Shown: positions 26,674-38,003 of the stretch, in pieces
How positions within the stretch are numbered: the stretch's first letter is position 1
How the letters are laid out: the number at the start of each line of letters is the position of its first letter
DNA from: CAVVSD01 sp963757125
Lineage (GTDB): Bacteria; Actinomycetota; Thermoleophilia; Solirubrobacterales; Solirubrobacteraceae
Direction of reading: 5' to 3'
Assembly: GCA_963757125.1 (NCBI GenBank)
Contig: CAVWQP010000004.1
Coordinates: 1,116,001-1,180,000 of the forward strand
DNA: 64,000 nucleotides
Made by a program: the position numbers and the translations under genes
The notes under the pieces: model-generated
What the model was told of the DNA's origin: nothing
The model's input: the letters and a program-made list of their open reading frames with translations, nothing else
Database searches by the model: none

Positions 26674-28371
26674 ACGGCGTCCCCGGCGCGCTCGGCCGGG
26701 GCGCCGACCAACGGCCCCACGCAGAAGTGCTCCATGTGCCGCTCGGCGAGCGGGGTGTGGTAATCGCCGAACTCCGCCGTGGCGTCCTTGCCGCCGTACA
26801 TGCGGGCGACGAAGGGGCCGCCCGGGTGGTGGTGCTTCCAGTCGGTGAAGTCGTAGACCTTGCCGCGGATGACCACCCAGCAGTCGTCGAACGTCGCGTG
26901 CCGTGCGAGCTCCTCGCGCGTGACGGGCCGGTCGCCCGGTCAGCGACTTCGCCGGCTTCCAGAGGCTGCGGGCGACCTCCTTGCGGGCGGTGAGCGCGTC
27001 CTCCCGCGAGCGGAAGTCCCACGGCCCGAGCTTCTTGATCGGCAGCTTGTCGCCGATGTTGCGCGCGTCGAACGCGTAGATCCACGAGTCGTCGCTTCCC
27101 GCGCGCTCCGTGTGGTCGAAGACGGGGTAGTCGCGCTCGTTGAGCGCCTTGAGGATCTGCCGGCGCTGCGGGGTGTCCTCCGGCTCGAGGTGCTTGAACA
27201 GGAACTTCGACGCGAACTGGAAGCGCGTCGCGCGGTAGTAGCGCACGCGCTCGTAGTGCAACAGCGCGCGGTAGATGTCCGTGCCGTGGAGCTCGAAGCA
27301 CTTGCCCAGTGCCGCGGCGTCCTCGAAGGCCTGCGCGGCGCCCTGGCCGAAGGTCGGCAGCATCGGGTGAGCGGCGTCACCCACCAGACCCACGCGACCC
27401 TCCGTCCAGTTCTCGAGCGCGTCGCGGTCGTAGAGCCCCCATTTCGTCGGCCTCTCGATCAGGCCGGCGAGTGCGAGGACGTCGTCGCGACGGGGGTCGT
27501 CGCCGAACGCCTTGCCCATGTTGCCGAGCATCTCCTCGTGCTCCACGGGGAACCAGTCGCCCTCATCCCCCTCGAACTCCTCGGAGTTGGGTTCGTAGTA
27601 GGCGAGCCACACGTTGAGCAGCTCGTGACCACGGATCCAGTAGCTCATGCTCTGCGCGTACGGATGGTCGCGGCTGTCCATCGAGGACGCGTCGATGGGG
27701 TTGTGGTCGAGCGGGCTGCCGTCGAGCTTGCGCGCGGTGGCGACCTTGTCCCTCGGGACGACTCCGCGGTAGACCGTGACCTCGGTCCAGCGCTTGTTCG
27801 ACACCCCCGGCCAGACCGCCTCCAGCACCTGCGAGTTGACGCCGTCGGCACCGATCAGCAGGTCGCCGGTCTCCCTCGTGCCGTCGGAGAACGTCACGGT
27901 CACGGTGTCATCGTCCTGGCTGACGTCCGCCAGCCCCTTGGCCATGTGGACCTGGATGGGGCAGTCGACGCCGGTCTCCGGCGCGAACTCGAAGACCCGC
28001 TTGTACAGGCACATCAGCAGGTCGAGGCGGTGCATGTGGTGGAAGCCGGCGTGGTCGTCGGCCGCCGTGTTGTGGTCGAGCGGCTTCCGCGACACGGAGT
28101 TGTCCTCCCAGATCATCCGCGTCTCCTCGAGGATCGCCGCCCTGCCGCCGTCGATCGCTCCGTCGGGCCCCTTGGGGTCACCGCCGTCGAGGTCGACGCC
28201 CAGCCACCGGGCCAGCCGCGCGCCGTTCGGCGGGATGTTCAGCCCCGCTCCCGCGGTGCTCGGCGTCGGCGTCTGCTCGAAGACGTCGATCGTGTCGAAG
28301 ACGCCCGATTCCCGTAGGGCCAGGGCGGTCATGAGTCCGCCCATGCCCCCGCCTGCGATGAGTGCTCGCAT
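26670..28371 (-). pseudogene. FAD aromatic-type monooxygenase fused to a cytochrome b5 domain, frame broken between domains
   Basis: ATG 28371 follows GGGAGAG. The first about 476 residues form a class A FAD monooxygenase: ALIAGGGMGGLMTALALRES (FAD), LLIGADGVNSQVLEAVWPG (DG motif) and GLVGDAAHPMLPTFGQGAA (GD motif). At about 26940-26945 one extra G in ACCGGGCGACC shifts the frame; the next frame continues as TREELARHATFDDCWVV and then HHHPGGPFVARMYGGKDATA with HTPLAERH, a cytochrome b5-type haem site with two His ligands. Removing one base gives a single protein of about 565 residues. The haem domain could pass electrons to the flavin or substrate. Salicylate-hydroxylase-like fold, substrate unknown. 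Confidence 0.8.
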
Positions 28372-28402
28372 GATCTCTCCCGGGAGTTGCCCGAATCCCC
28401 AG

Positions 28403-28476
<74 letters not shown>

Positions 28477-28504
28477 GCAGCGCCAGCCTAATGGCCGTGC
28501 GAGG

Positions 28505-30662
<2,158 letters not shown>

Positions 30663-30666
<4 letters not shown>

Positions 30667-31613
30667 GAGAGCCGGATCCGTGGGTCGAGCGCCGCGTAGA
30701 CGATGTCCACGATCGCGTTGAAGAGGACGATGAAGAACGCGCCGAACAGCGTGATGGCGAGCACCGGCGGCACGTCGAGCCGGCTGATGGACTCCTGGAA
30801 GTACTGGCCGACGCCCTGGATGTCGAAGACGGTCTCCGTGAGGATCGCGCCGCCGCCGAGCACGGCGCCGAAGTCAAGGCCCCAGAGCGTGATGACCGGG
30901 ATGAGCGAGTTGCGCAGCACGTGGTGGCGGAGCACGCGCTTCTCGCCCAGCCCCTTGGCCCGCGCGGTCCGCACGTAGTCGTCGTTGATCGTGTCGAGCA
31001 CGCTCGACCGCACGACGCGCGAGTAGACCCCGATGAACAGGATCGACAGCGCGATCCACGGCAGGATCAGGTGGTAGATCCACTCGAAGAAGCCGCCCTG
31101 GGCTATCGGCACGTACCCGCCGTTCGGGAACAGGCCGAGCTTGTAGCCCAGGTAGTAGCTCATGAGCGCGCCCAGCCAGAACACGGGCATGGATATGCCT
31201 ATGAGGGCGAGCACTGTCACCCCTCTGTCGGACGCCTTCCCCGCCTTCACGGCGCTGAACAGGCCGAGCGCGACGCCCGCGACGAACCAGATGATCGCGG
31301 CGCCGATCGCCAGGACGAACGTGCGCGGCGCGCCGTCCTTGATCCGGTCGACGACGTTCTCGCGGTTCGCGTAGGAGACGAGGTCGCCCGAGAAGACCTT
31401 CTCCATGGTGTTGAGGTACTGCTTCCAGAGCGGGTCGTCGAAGCCCCAGTCGCGGCGGATGGCCGCGATCTGCCCCGGTGTGGAGTTCTTGCCCGCCATG
31501 CGGGCGGCCGGATCGCCGTTCGGGATGACGTTGAAGATGAGGAACGTCAGCACCGACACCGCGAACATCACGAGGATCATCGCGAACAGCCGGCGGATGA
31601 TGAACCTGCCCAT
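30663..31613 (-). CDS. Dipeptide/oligopeptide ABC transporter permease (DppB/OppB type)
   Basis: 316 residues, six membrane helices. The N-terminal MGRFIIRRLFAMILVMFAVSVLTFL is the usual first helix of DppB proteins; the EAA loop reads VRTARAKGLGEKRVLRHHVL and LRNSLIPVITLWGLDFGAVL. It forms half of the transmembrane channel. The DppC-type gene comes first in this operon (ending 3 bases upstream), the reverse of the usual B-then-C order. Confidence 0.95.
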
Positions 31614-31616
31614 CGC

Positions 31617-32663
31617 TCAGTGCTCCAGGCGGACCCGGGCCCGCGGGTCGACGGCGTCGCGTAGGCCCTCGCCGAAGATGTTCAGGGAGAGCACGGTGAG
31701 GACCAGCATGAGGCCGGGCGCGATCGTGAGCAGCGGCGCGCTGACGATGAAGCGCAGGCCGTCGCTGATCATCGTGCCCCAGGAGGGGTTCGGCGGCTGG
31801 ACGCCCGCGCCGAGGAAGGACAGCGCCGCCTCGAGCAGGACCGCGTTGGCCAGCAGGATCGGGAAGAAGACGAGCACCGTCGTGATGAGGTTCGGCGCCA
31901 GCTCGCTGAACATGATCCGCAGGGCGCCCGCGCCCTGGGCGCGCGCGGCCTCGACGAACTCGCGTTCCCGCAGCGAGAGCACCTGCCCGCGGACCGGGCG
32001 CGCGAGGTAGACGGTGTTCACGACGCCGATGATGAGCGTCGGGATCCAGATCGAGTTGTTCTCGATCGAGATCGGGCCTATGTGCAGGCCGCCCGTCGCG
32101 AGCGCCACGCCGAGGGCGACGCCGAGCAGCAGCACCGGGAACGCCCAGAGGACGTCCAGCGCGCGCGAGACGACGGCGTCGGTGACGCCGCGGAAGTAGC
32201 CGGCGAGCGTGCCGAAGACGACCGCAAGGAAGGTCGTCAGGAGCGTGGCGAAGATGCCGATGAAGAGCGAGTTGCGGGCGCCGTAGAGCAGGCGCACCAT
32301 GACGTCACGGCCGTTGCCGTCGGCGCCGAGGAAGTACTGGCCGTGCCACGTCGGGCCGGTCGGCACGCCGTCGAAGGAGACCACCTGGACCTCCTTGCCG
32401 CCGATGTTCAGCGTGTCGGCGATGCGCTGGCGGTCCTGCGTCGTGTGGGCGACGTGCTTGGCGTACACGGGCGCCAGCAGCGCGACGGCGATGAGCGCCA
32501 GGAACAGGACGCCGAACGCGAGCGCGGTGCGGTTGCGCCTCAGTCTGCGCCAGGCGAGGTGCCACGGGCCGAGCCCATGGGTCCGCGCGGCCTCGGTGGA
32601 GCCGAGCTCCTCGAACGAGGTCTCTGCGTCGGATGAGTAGTCGGTGAGCGGATCGGTGGTCAC
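31617..32663 (-). CDS. Dipeptide/oligopeptide ABC transporter permease (DppC/OppC type)
   Basis: 348 residues. A hydrophilic N-terminus of about 40 residues leads to six membrane helices. The OppC-type N-terminal element (AWRRLRRNRTALAFGVLFL), the loop YFLGADGNGRDVMVRLLYGA and the EAA block FVEAARAQGAGALRIMFSEL are clear. It follows the substrate-binding gene after a 91-base gap with a strong hairpin, and precedes the DppB-type gene by 3 bases. Confidence 0.95.
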   Translation of the reverse strand: MTTDPLTDYSSDAETSFEELGSTEAARTHGLGPWHLAWRRLRRNRTALAFGVLFLALIAVALLAPVYAKHVAHTTQDRQRIADTLNIGGKEVQVVSFDGVPTGPTWHGQYFLGADGNGRDVMVRLLYGARNSLFIGIFATLLTTFLAVVFGTLAGYFRGVTDAVVSRALDVLWAFPVLLLGVALGVALATGGLHIGPISIENNSIWIPTLIIGVVNTVYLARPVRGQVLSLREREFVEAARAQGAGALRIMFSELAPNLITTVLVFFPILLANAVLLEAALSFLGAGVQPPNPSWGTMISDGLRFIVSAPLLTIAPGLMLVLTVLSLNIFGEGLRDAVDPRARVRLEH

Positions 32664-32711
32664 CTGAGACCCCCCGGGCCTTGCTGCTGATTATGAGGCG
32701 ACCGGCGGAGC

Positions 32712-32741
32712 GGGAGGGGCAACGCGGCGCGTGCCCCTCCC
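32712..32741 (-). terminator. Intercistronic hairpin between binding protein and permease genes
   Basis: GGGAGGGGCA (32712-32721) and TGCCCCTCCC (32732-32741) form a perfect 10-base stem with a 10-base loop in the 91-base gap after the binding-protein stop. No U-run follows. Such hairpins often stabilise the binding-protein mRNA and reduce read-through into permease genes; that role is inferred. Confidence 0.55.
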
Positions 32742-32754
32742 TTCCGTCAGATCG

Positions 32755-34446
32755 CTAGCCCTTGAGGGCGAACGTCGAGTACACGGCCTGCAGCACCGGG
32801 TGGAACAGGGCGGACTGGAAGTCCATCCGGTTCGACATGATGAACGGCAGGATGCGGTTCCCGTAGGGGACGACGTCCCCGTTGGTCACCAGCTGCTTGT
32901 CGACGGCGGCGTACTCGGGCGCCGCCTCGCTGATGTCCTTCTTGTTGGCCGCGGCGAGCATGGAGTTGATCTTCGGGTCGTCCACGTTGCCGAAGTTCTG
33001 GTTGTTCGTGTTCTGGATCGACGCTCCGTCGATCAGGAACATGAAGTTGTACGGGTGCGGATAGTCCTGGAACCAGTTCGCGAAGCCCGCTGCGGCCTTC
33101 GTGTCCTGGTTGCCGATCGTCTGGAAGTACACGTCGCCGTTGACGATCCGCAGTTGGGGCTTGAGCCCGATCTGCGTGAGGACGCTGGCGAGGTACTCCG
33201 TGACGTTGCGCGTGAGCTCCTCGTCGTTGCCGTACACCGTGACGCTCTGGCCCGCGACCCCTGCCTGCTGGATCATCTGCTTGGCCTTGGCGAGGTTCGG
33301 CGCCGCCTTCGGGTCACCGTACGGGCAGGGGTCGATCTTCTGGTACCCCTGCATGCCCGGCGGCAGGAAGTTGCAGCTCGGCGTCAGCAGTCCGCCGAAG
33401 AGACGCTGCAGCGCCCGCTTGTCGATCGCGAAGTTGACCGCCTGCCTGACCTGCGGGTTGTCGAACGGCTTCACCCGCGTGTTCAGGAAGTAGTAGTAGG
33501 TCGAGTTCGTGACCTCGCCGCGGTAGCGCTCCGGAGCCTGGTCGCGGAACTCGCGCAGGGCGTCGCTGCTGGGCGGCTCGTCGTAGTAGTCGGCCTTGTT
33601 CTGCAGCACGTCGGTGATCGCGCGCGAGTCCTGCGTGACCGCGTTGATCGTGATCTTGTCCAGGTGCGCGGGGGGCAGACCCTCGATCTCGGGGTAGTTC
33701 GCGTTCTTCTCCATCACGAAGCTGCGACCGGTCGCGACCGACGTGATCTTGAACGGGCCGACGCCCGGGGGCGGGCTCTTCGTCTCGTTCGTGAACGGCG
33801 TGTCGCCCGGGACCAGGCCGGCGAAGTCCATCGCGAGGATGAACGGGAACTGCCCGCTCGCCTGCTTGATCTTGATCGTGATCTTGCGGGTGGCGTCGTC
33901 GGCGGTGATGCCCGAGATGTCGCCCTTCGCCTTGCCGGCCTTCTCGTACTCCGCTGCACCGACGATGTTGCTGGTGTAGAAGCTGGAGCCGCCGGACTCG
34001 AGGTTGATCACGCGCTTGATCGTGTGCTCGAAGTCGTTCGCCTTGACCGGCGAGCCGTCCGAGTACTTCAGACCGTCGCGCAGCGTCAGCGTGTACGTCG
34101 TGCCGTCGCTCGAGACCTCGGGCATCGCCTCGGCGAGGCCCGGGATGAGCTTGGCGCCCTCCTCGCCCTTCGCGCGCTTGTACGTCAGCAGCGGAAGGTT
34201 CGTGTCGGCCAGCGCCTGCCAGCCGGCGACGGTGTAGCTCAGCGCGGGATCGAGGTAGTCCGGGAACGAGGCGTACGCGAACGTCGCCTCACCACCGTCC
34301 CGACCTGCGGGCGTGGACTCTGCCGAGCCGCCGCCGCTGTCCCCTGAGTCGTTGCTGTTGTCGTTCCCGCCTCCACAGGCGGCTATGGCCACCGCCGCGA
34401 TGAGGACGGACAGCAGCCCGAAGAGCCGCCGTGAGAAAACCTGCAT
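32755..34446 (-). CDS. Peptide/nickel-type ABC transporter substrate-binding lipoprotein
   Basis: 563 residues from ATG 34446, with GGGAGG six bases upstream. The signal peptide ends in the lipobox IAAVAIAAC, followed by a Gly/Asn/Asp/Ser linker. The SBP family 5 pattern is clear: YLDPALSYTVAGWQALADTN, LTLRDGLKYSDGSPVKANDF, FVMEKNANYPEIEGLP, and the ligand-cleft region FLNTRVKPFDNPQVRQAVNF. It delivers the ligand to the permeases encoded downstream. Family ligands include peptides, opines and metal chelates; none can be chosen here. Confidence 0.93.
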   Translation of the reverse strand: MQVFSRRLFGLLSVLIAAVAIAACGGGNDNSNDSGDSGGGSAESTPAGRDGGEATFAYASFPDYLDPALSYTVAGWQALADTNLPLLTYKRAKGEEGAKLIPGLAEAMPEVSSDGTTYTLTLRDGLKYSDGSPVKANDFEHTIKRVINLESGGSSFYTSNIVGAAEYEKAGKAKGDISGITADDATRKITIKIKQASGQFPFILAMDFAGLVPGDTPFTNETKSPPPGVGPFKITSVATGRSFVMEKNANYPEIEGLPPAHLDKITINAVTQDSRAITDVLQNKADYYDEPPSSDALREFRDQAPERYRGEVTNSTYYYFLNTRVKPFDNPQVRQAVNFAIDKRALQRLFGGLLTPSCNFLPPGMQGYQKIDPCPYGDPKAAPNLAKAKQMIQQAGVAGQSVTVYGNDEELTRNVTEYLASVLTQIGLKPQLRIVNGDVYFQTIGNQDTKAAAGFANWFQDYPHPYNFMFLIDGASIQNTNNQNFGNVDDPKINSMLAAANKKDISEAAPEYAAVDKQLVTNGDVVPYGNRILPFIMSNRMDFQSALFHPVLQAVYSTFALKG

Positions 34447-34614
34447 GTGCACCCTCCCATGTAACGGTGCCGGTTCGAGCCAGATGCGAGAGCCCGCCCG
34501 GCCAACTGCGCGGGAAGGGTACCCGCACGGGTGGGGCGCGACTCCAGCCTGGTGTCGATGGAGCATCGACCGGCGGTCCCCCACCCTTGAGCGGCGCAGG
34601 TAGAGTCGTGTCGC

Positions 34615-36297
34615 GTGCGCAGCCTCCTCTGCGCCGCCGCCGTCCTGTCCCTGCTCGTGCTGGCAGCCTGCGGTGGCGGCTCCGATCCCTCCGGCACCAA
34701 GGAAGGCGCGCCGCAGCGCGGCGGCGACCTCACGGTGCTCGTGCCGCACGCCGACGCGGCGCCCGATCCGCACCGCGTGCGCACGCTCGCCGAGGCGATG
34801 ATCCACAGCGCCGTCTTCCGCGGGCTCTACGTCGTGCCGCCGACGAAGGAGAACGAGCCCGAGACGCCCGACGAGCCCTCCCAGGAGGGACCGGCCCCGG
34901 ATCTCGCGGACGGGCCGCCGGCAGTCAGCGAGGACGGCAGGCTCGTCACGGTGCACATCCGCGACGGCGTGCGCTTCGGGGGCGACGACGGCCGCACGGT
35001 CAACGCCCGCGACGTCGCCAGGGGGATCGAGCAGGCGCTCGCCGACCCCGAGGCCGGCCCCGGCGCGCGGCGGCTGCTGGCCGCCGTGGCCGGCGTCCCC
35101 GCCCCGGGCGATCCCGCGAAGAGCACGATCTCCGGCATCGAGGCGACGGACGCCCGCACGCTCGTCTTCCGCCTGCGGCGACCGGAGGCGCGGCTCGTCG
35201 TGGCGGCCCTGTCGACGCCGCTGTCCACGCCCGTCCCCGCCGACCGGGAGAACATCCCGCCGTGGACGGGGCCGTACGTCCCCACCCAGGACGGCCCGGA
35301 CGGGCAGGTCGTCCTCGTGCGCAACCCGGGCTTCCGCCCGCTGCCCGACGACTGGCGCCGGGCCTACGCGGACCGCATCCGCCTCGCGGTCGACGACTCG
35401 CCCGGCGCGGCGTCGCGGGTCCTGAACGGCCGGGGCCTCGTGCTCGGCTCCACGACGGTCCCGGCTTCGGTGGCGACGGCGGCGACGCACCGCAAGCAGC
35501 TGACGCGCGTCGTGATGCCGGCGACCGAGTACGTCGGGCTGAACCCGACGATGCCGCCGTTCGACCGGCTCGACGTCCGCAAGGCCGCGATCGCGGCTGT
35601 CGACCGCCAGGCGCTGCTGGACGCAGTGCGCGAGAACGGCGGGATCCTCGCGTCGCACTGGCTCCCGCCCGGCACGCCGGGACACGACGAGGCCGGCGGC
35701 GCGGAGGGCCCCCGCTACGACTGGCTCGCCCGGCCCGAGGGCGATCTCGCGGTCGCGGCTGCGTACCTGCGCCGCGCCGGGTTCGCGGACGGTCGCTACA
35801 AGGGCGCGCCGGTCGTGGCGTTCACCGCCGGCGACCACCCGTCGATGGTCGTCGCGCAGGCCGTCCGGCGGCGCCTCGCGCTCATCGGCATGGACCTCAG
35901 GCTGCGCGTCGTGCCCGCCGCGGTCGCGCGCGACGCCTGCTCGGACCCGGGCTCCGGCGCCGCGATCTGCCCCGAGGCGGAGCTCTCGAGCCCGGTCCGC
36001 GACCCGGAGGCGCTGCTGCGCCCCGGCTTCGTCGAGGCGCCGGCCTGGAGCCAGACGGGCACCGCCGACCTCGCCGCGGTCATGACGCTCGCCAGCGACA
36101 CGCAGCCCGGCGAGCAGCGGGCGCGGGCGTGGGGCGACATCGGGCGCGACGTGGTCGCGATCGCGCCGGGCGCGCCCTGGCGCTGGGACGAGCGGCTGCT
36201 GCTCGTGTCCCGCGACGTGCGCGGGGTCGTGGACGGCGGGTCGGGCGGGTGGGACCTCGCGGCGACGTCCCTGGCGCCGGGGCCCGACGAGGGCTAG
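34615..36297 (+). CDS. Second, divergent family 5 substrate-binding lipoprotein
   Basis: 560 residues from GTG 34615. The signal peptide ends with lipobox LVLAAC at about residue 20. Family 5 features are weaker than in the neighbour but present: GGDLTVLVPHADAAPDP, VTVHIRDGVRFGGDDGRTVN, RLDVRKAAIAAVDRQAL and a C-terminal GDIGRDVVAIAPGAPW. It has no permease genes of its own and is transcribed away from the complete operon across a 168-base gap, so it may share those permeases or act as a receptor. Its 3' end overlaps the convergent gene by 4 bases. Confidence 0.82.
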   Translation: MRSLLCAAAVLSLLVLAACGGGSDPSGTKEGAPQRGGDLTVLVPHADAAPDPHRVRTLAEAMIHSAVFRGLYVVPPTKENEPETPDEPSQEGPAPDLADGPPAVSEDGRLVTVHIRDGVRFGGDDGRTVNARDVARGIEQALADPEAGPGARRLLAAVAGVPAPGDPAKSTISGIEATDARTLVFRLRRPEARLVVAALSTPLSTPVPADRENIPPWTGPYVPTQDGPDGQVVLVRNPGFRPLPDDWRRAYADRIRLAVDDSPGAASRVLNGRGLVLGSTTVPASVATAATHRKQLTRVVMPATEYVGLNPTMPPFDRLDVRKAAIAAVDRQALLDAVRENGGILASHWLPPGTPGHDEAGGAEGPRYDWLARPEGDLAVAAAYLRRAGFADGRYKGAPVVAFTAGDHPSMVVAQAVRRRLALIGMDLRLRVVPAAVARDACSDPGSGAAICPEAELSSPVRDPEALLRPGFVEAPAWSQTGTADLAAVMTLASDTQPGEQRARAWGDIGRDVVAIAPGAPWRWDERLLLVSRDVRGVVDGGSGGWDLAATSLAPGPDEG

Positions 36298-36941
36298 GAG
36301 CCCTCTTCTTCCTCGTCCTCGTCGTCCTCCGAGGGGTCGTACAACAGCTCGCGCGCCAGCTCGGTGCCCGCCTCGTCGGCCACCGCGATCTCCAGGGACC
36401 CGCCGATGCCGTCCGGCGCGAGCAGGGTGAAGCGGTTCTCCTCGAGCAGGCAGCCGTCGACGACGTCCGCGGCGAGCACGGCCGTCGCGACCACGGCGCC
36501 GGGCACCATCGGCACGCCCCACACGAGGGTCATGTCGGCGAGGTCCTCGCCGACGCCGTTCCACTCGTCGATGACGTCGTCGCAGAGGTCGAGCTTCCAC
36601 TCCGGGTGGCGCTCGGCGATCTCCTCGGTGAAGTCGGCCATGGCGGCGAAGTCCTCGGCGTCCTCCCCGTCCTCCTCCGGGCGCAGGTAGGAGACGTGGC
36701 CGAAGAGCTCCAGCCCGGTGCTCGTCCGCGCGGTGGCGGGGTGGAACGTGCGGCCGTTGTACGTCCTGTCGGGGAACCAGTGCAGCTCGCCGGGCTCGCC
36801 GAGGTCGGTTCCCTCCGTGTCGATGCGGTCGCAGGCGGCGAGGAAGACCTCGCGGAGCCTGCCCTCCCACGGGCCATCAGGGAGCTCGTCCTGGGGAGGC
36901 TCGGCCGCGAAGCGGGGGACGGGGCGGTCGATCGGTGCCAT
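36294..36941 (-). CDS. Conserved hypothetical acidic protein
   Basis: 215 residues, strongly acidic, ending in an Asp/Glu run (SEDDEDEEEEGS). No signal peptide or membrane segment. A repeated alternation of beta strands and helices (ELHWFPDRTYNGRTFHPATA, HVSYLRPEEDG, DFTEEIAERHPEWKLDLCDD) suggests one globular domain. No family recognised. It starts one base after the dtd stop and so is probably expressed with dtd. Confidence 0.6.
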   Translation of the reverse strand: MAPIDRPVPRFAAEPPQDELPDGPWEGRLREVFLAACDRIDTEGTDLGEPGELHWFPDRTYNGRTFHPATARTSTGLELFGHVSYLRPEEDGEDAEDFAAMADFTEEIAERHPEWKLDLCDDVIDEWNGVGEDLADMTLVWGVPMVPGAVVATAVLAADVVDGCLLEENRFTLLAPDGIGGSLEIAVADEAGTELARELLYDPSEDDEDEEEEGS

Positions 36942-36942
36942 G

Positions 36943-37362
36943 TCAGGGCATCTCTAGCAGGAGCGTCACCGGGCCGTCGTTGACGAGCTCGACCTGCATG
37001 TCGGCGCCGAACACGCCCCGCTTCGCCGACGCCGCGTCGCAGAAGCGCTCGTAGAGGCGCTCGGCCGCCTCGCCCGGCGCGGCGGCGACGAACGACGGGC
37101 GGTTGCCCTTGCGGGCGTCGCCGTAGAGCGTGAACTGGCTGACGCAGAGCACCTCGCGCTCGCCCAGCGGCGTGTTCATCCGCCCCTCGTCGTCGGGGAA
37201 GATCCGCAGCGCCCGGACCTTCGCGGCGAGGCGGTCGGCATCGGCGTCGGTGTCGTCGTGCGTCACGCCGAGCAGCACGAGCAGCCCCGGTCCGATCGCG
37301 GAGACCTCGTCGCCTCCGACGCGCACGGCGGCGCGCGACACGCGCTGCACCAGCGCCCGCAC
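36943..37362 (-). CDS. dtd: D-aminoacyl-tRNA deacylase
   Basis: 139 residues from GTG 37362. DTD motifs are complete: MRALVQRVSRAAVRV at the N-terminus (first residue GTG), VLCVSQFTLYGDARKGNRPSF with the Ser-Gln-Phe-Thr active element, and LVNDGPVTLLLE with the Gly-Pro cross-subunit loop. It hydrolyses D-aminoacyl-tRNA in the cytoplasm. It overlaps the upstream isochorismatase-like gene's end region closely (stop at 37368 is 5 bases away), so these form one transcript although the functions are unrelated. Confidence 0.95.
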   Translation of the reverse strand: MRALVQRVSRAAVRVGGDEVSAIGPGLLVLLGVTHDDTDADADRLAAKVRALRIFPDDEGRMNTPLGEREVLCVSQFTLYGDARKGNRPSFVAAAPGEAAERLYERFCDAASAKRGVFGADMQVELVNDGPVTLLLEMP

Positions 37363-37367
37363 CGCCG

Positions 37368-37994
37368 TCAGCGGGAGAAGATCGCGACGGCCTCGTCGAT
37401 GCCGACCACGTCGCCGTACTTGGCGTCGAGGTCGGTGAGGGTCGCCTGGTGCGCGCCCTCGGCGCGGTCGGCGACGGCCTCGCGCGGCACGACGACGCGG
37501 TAGCCGTGCTGCAGCGCGTCGACCGCGGTCGCGCGGACGCAGCCCGACGTCGACGCGCCGGTCACGACGACGGTGTCGCAGCCGCGCGCGGCGAGCATGG
37601 CGCCCAGCGAGGTCCCGAAGAACCCGGACGCGAAGAGCTTGGGCATGACCGGCTCGTTCTCGGCGGGCGCGATGCGCTCGTCGATCTGCGGCCAGCGCGT
37701 CCCCGGCTCGAGCGTGAGCAGCCCGGGCGCCTTCCGGATGAACGCCGCCGCGATCTCGCGGCCGGCGGCGTCGTACTGGACCGTCGTGAAGGCGACCGGG
37801 TGGCCGCCCGCGCGTGCCGCGTCGAGCAGCTGCGCCGTCGCGGCGACCGCCCCGTCGCAGTCGCAGGCGAGCGGCGACGCGGGGTCGGTGAACCCGTAGC
37901 AGAGGTCGATGACCACGAGGGCCGGATGGTCGCCGGCGCCCGAGCGGCCGCCGAATCCGCGCGCCTCGTAGATGTCCTCGCTGCGTGTGCTCAT
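37368..37994 (-). CDS. Isochorismatase-like hydrolase (N-carbamoylsarcosine amidase / maleamate amidase type)
   Basis: 208 residues. The catalytic triad of cysteine hydrolases is visible: Asp in VVIDLCYGFTDP, Lys in MPKLFASGFFGTSL and Cys in TGASTSGCVRATAVDA, preceded by the cis-peptide region VVVTG. The N-terminal extension (GFGGRSGAGDHPALVVIDL) and FFGT element are typical of N-carbamoylsarcosine amidohydrolase and maleamate amidohydrolase rather than nicotinamidase. Removal of a carbamoyl or amide group would follow HyuA/HyuB ring opening well, but this link is inference. It follows the SDR gene on the same strand. Confidence 0.88.
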   Translation of the reverse strand: MSTRSEDIYEARGFGGRSGAGDHPALVVIDLCYGFTDPASPLACDCDGAVAATAQLLDAARAGGHPVAFTTVQYDAAGREIAAAFIRKAPGLLTLEPGTRWPQIDERIAPAENEPVMPKLFASGFFGTSLGAMLAARGCDTVVVTGASTSGCVRATAVDALQHGYRVVVPREAVADRAEGAHQATLTDLDAKYGDVVGIDEAVAIFSR

Positions 37995-38003
37995 GCGCCG
38001 ACC

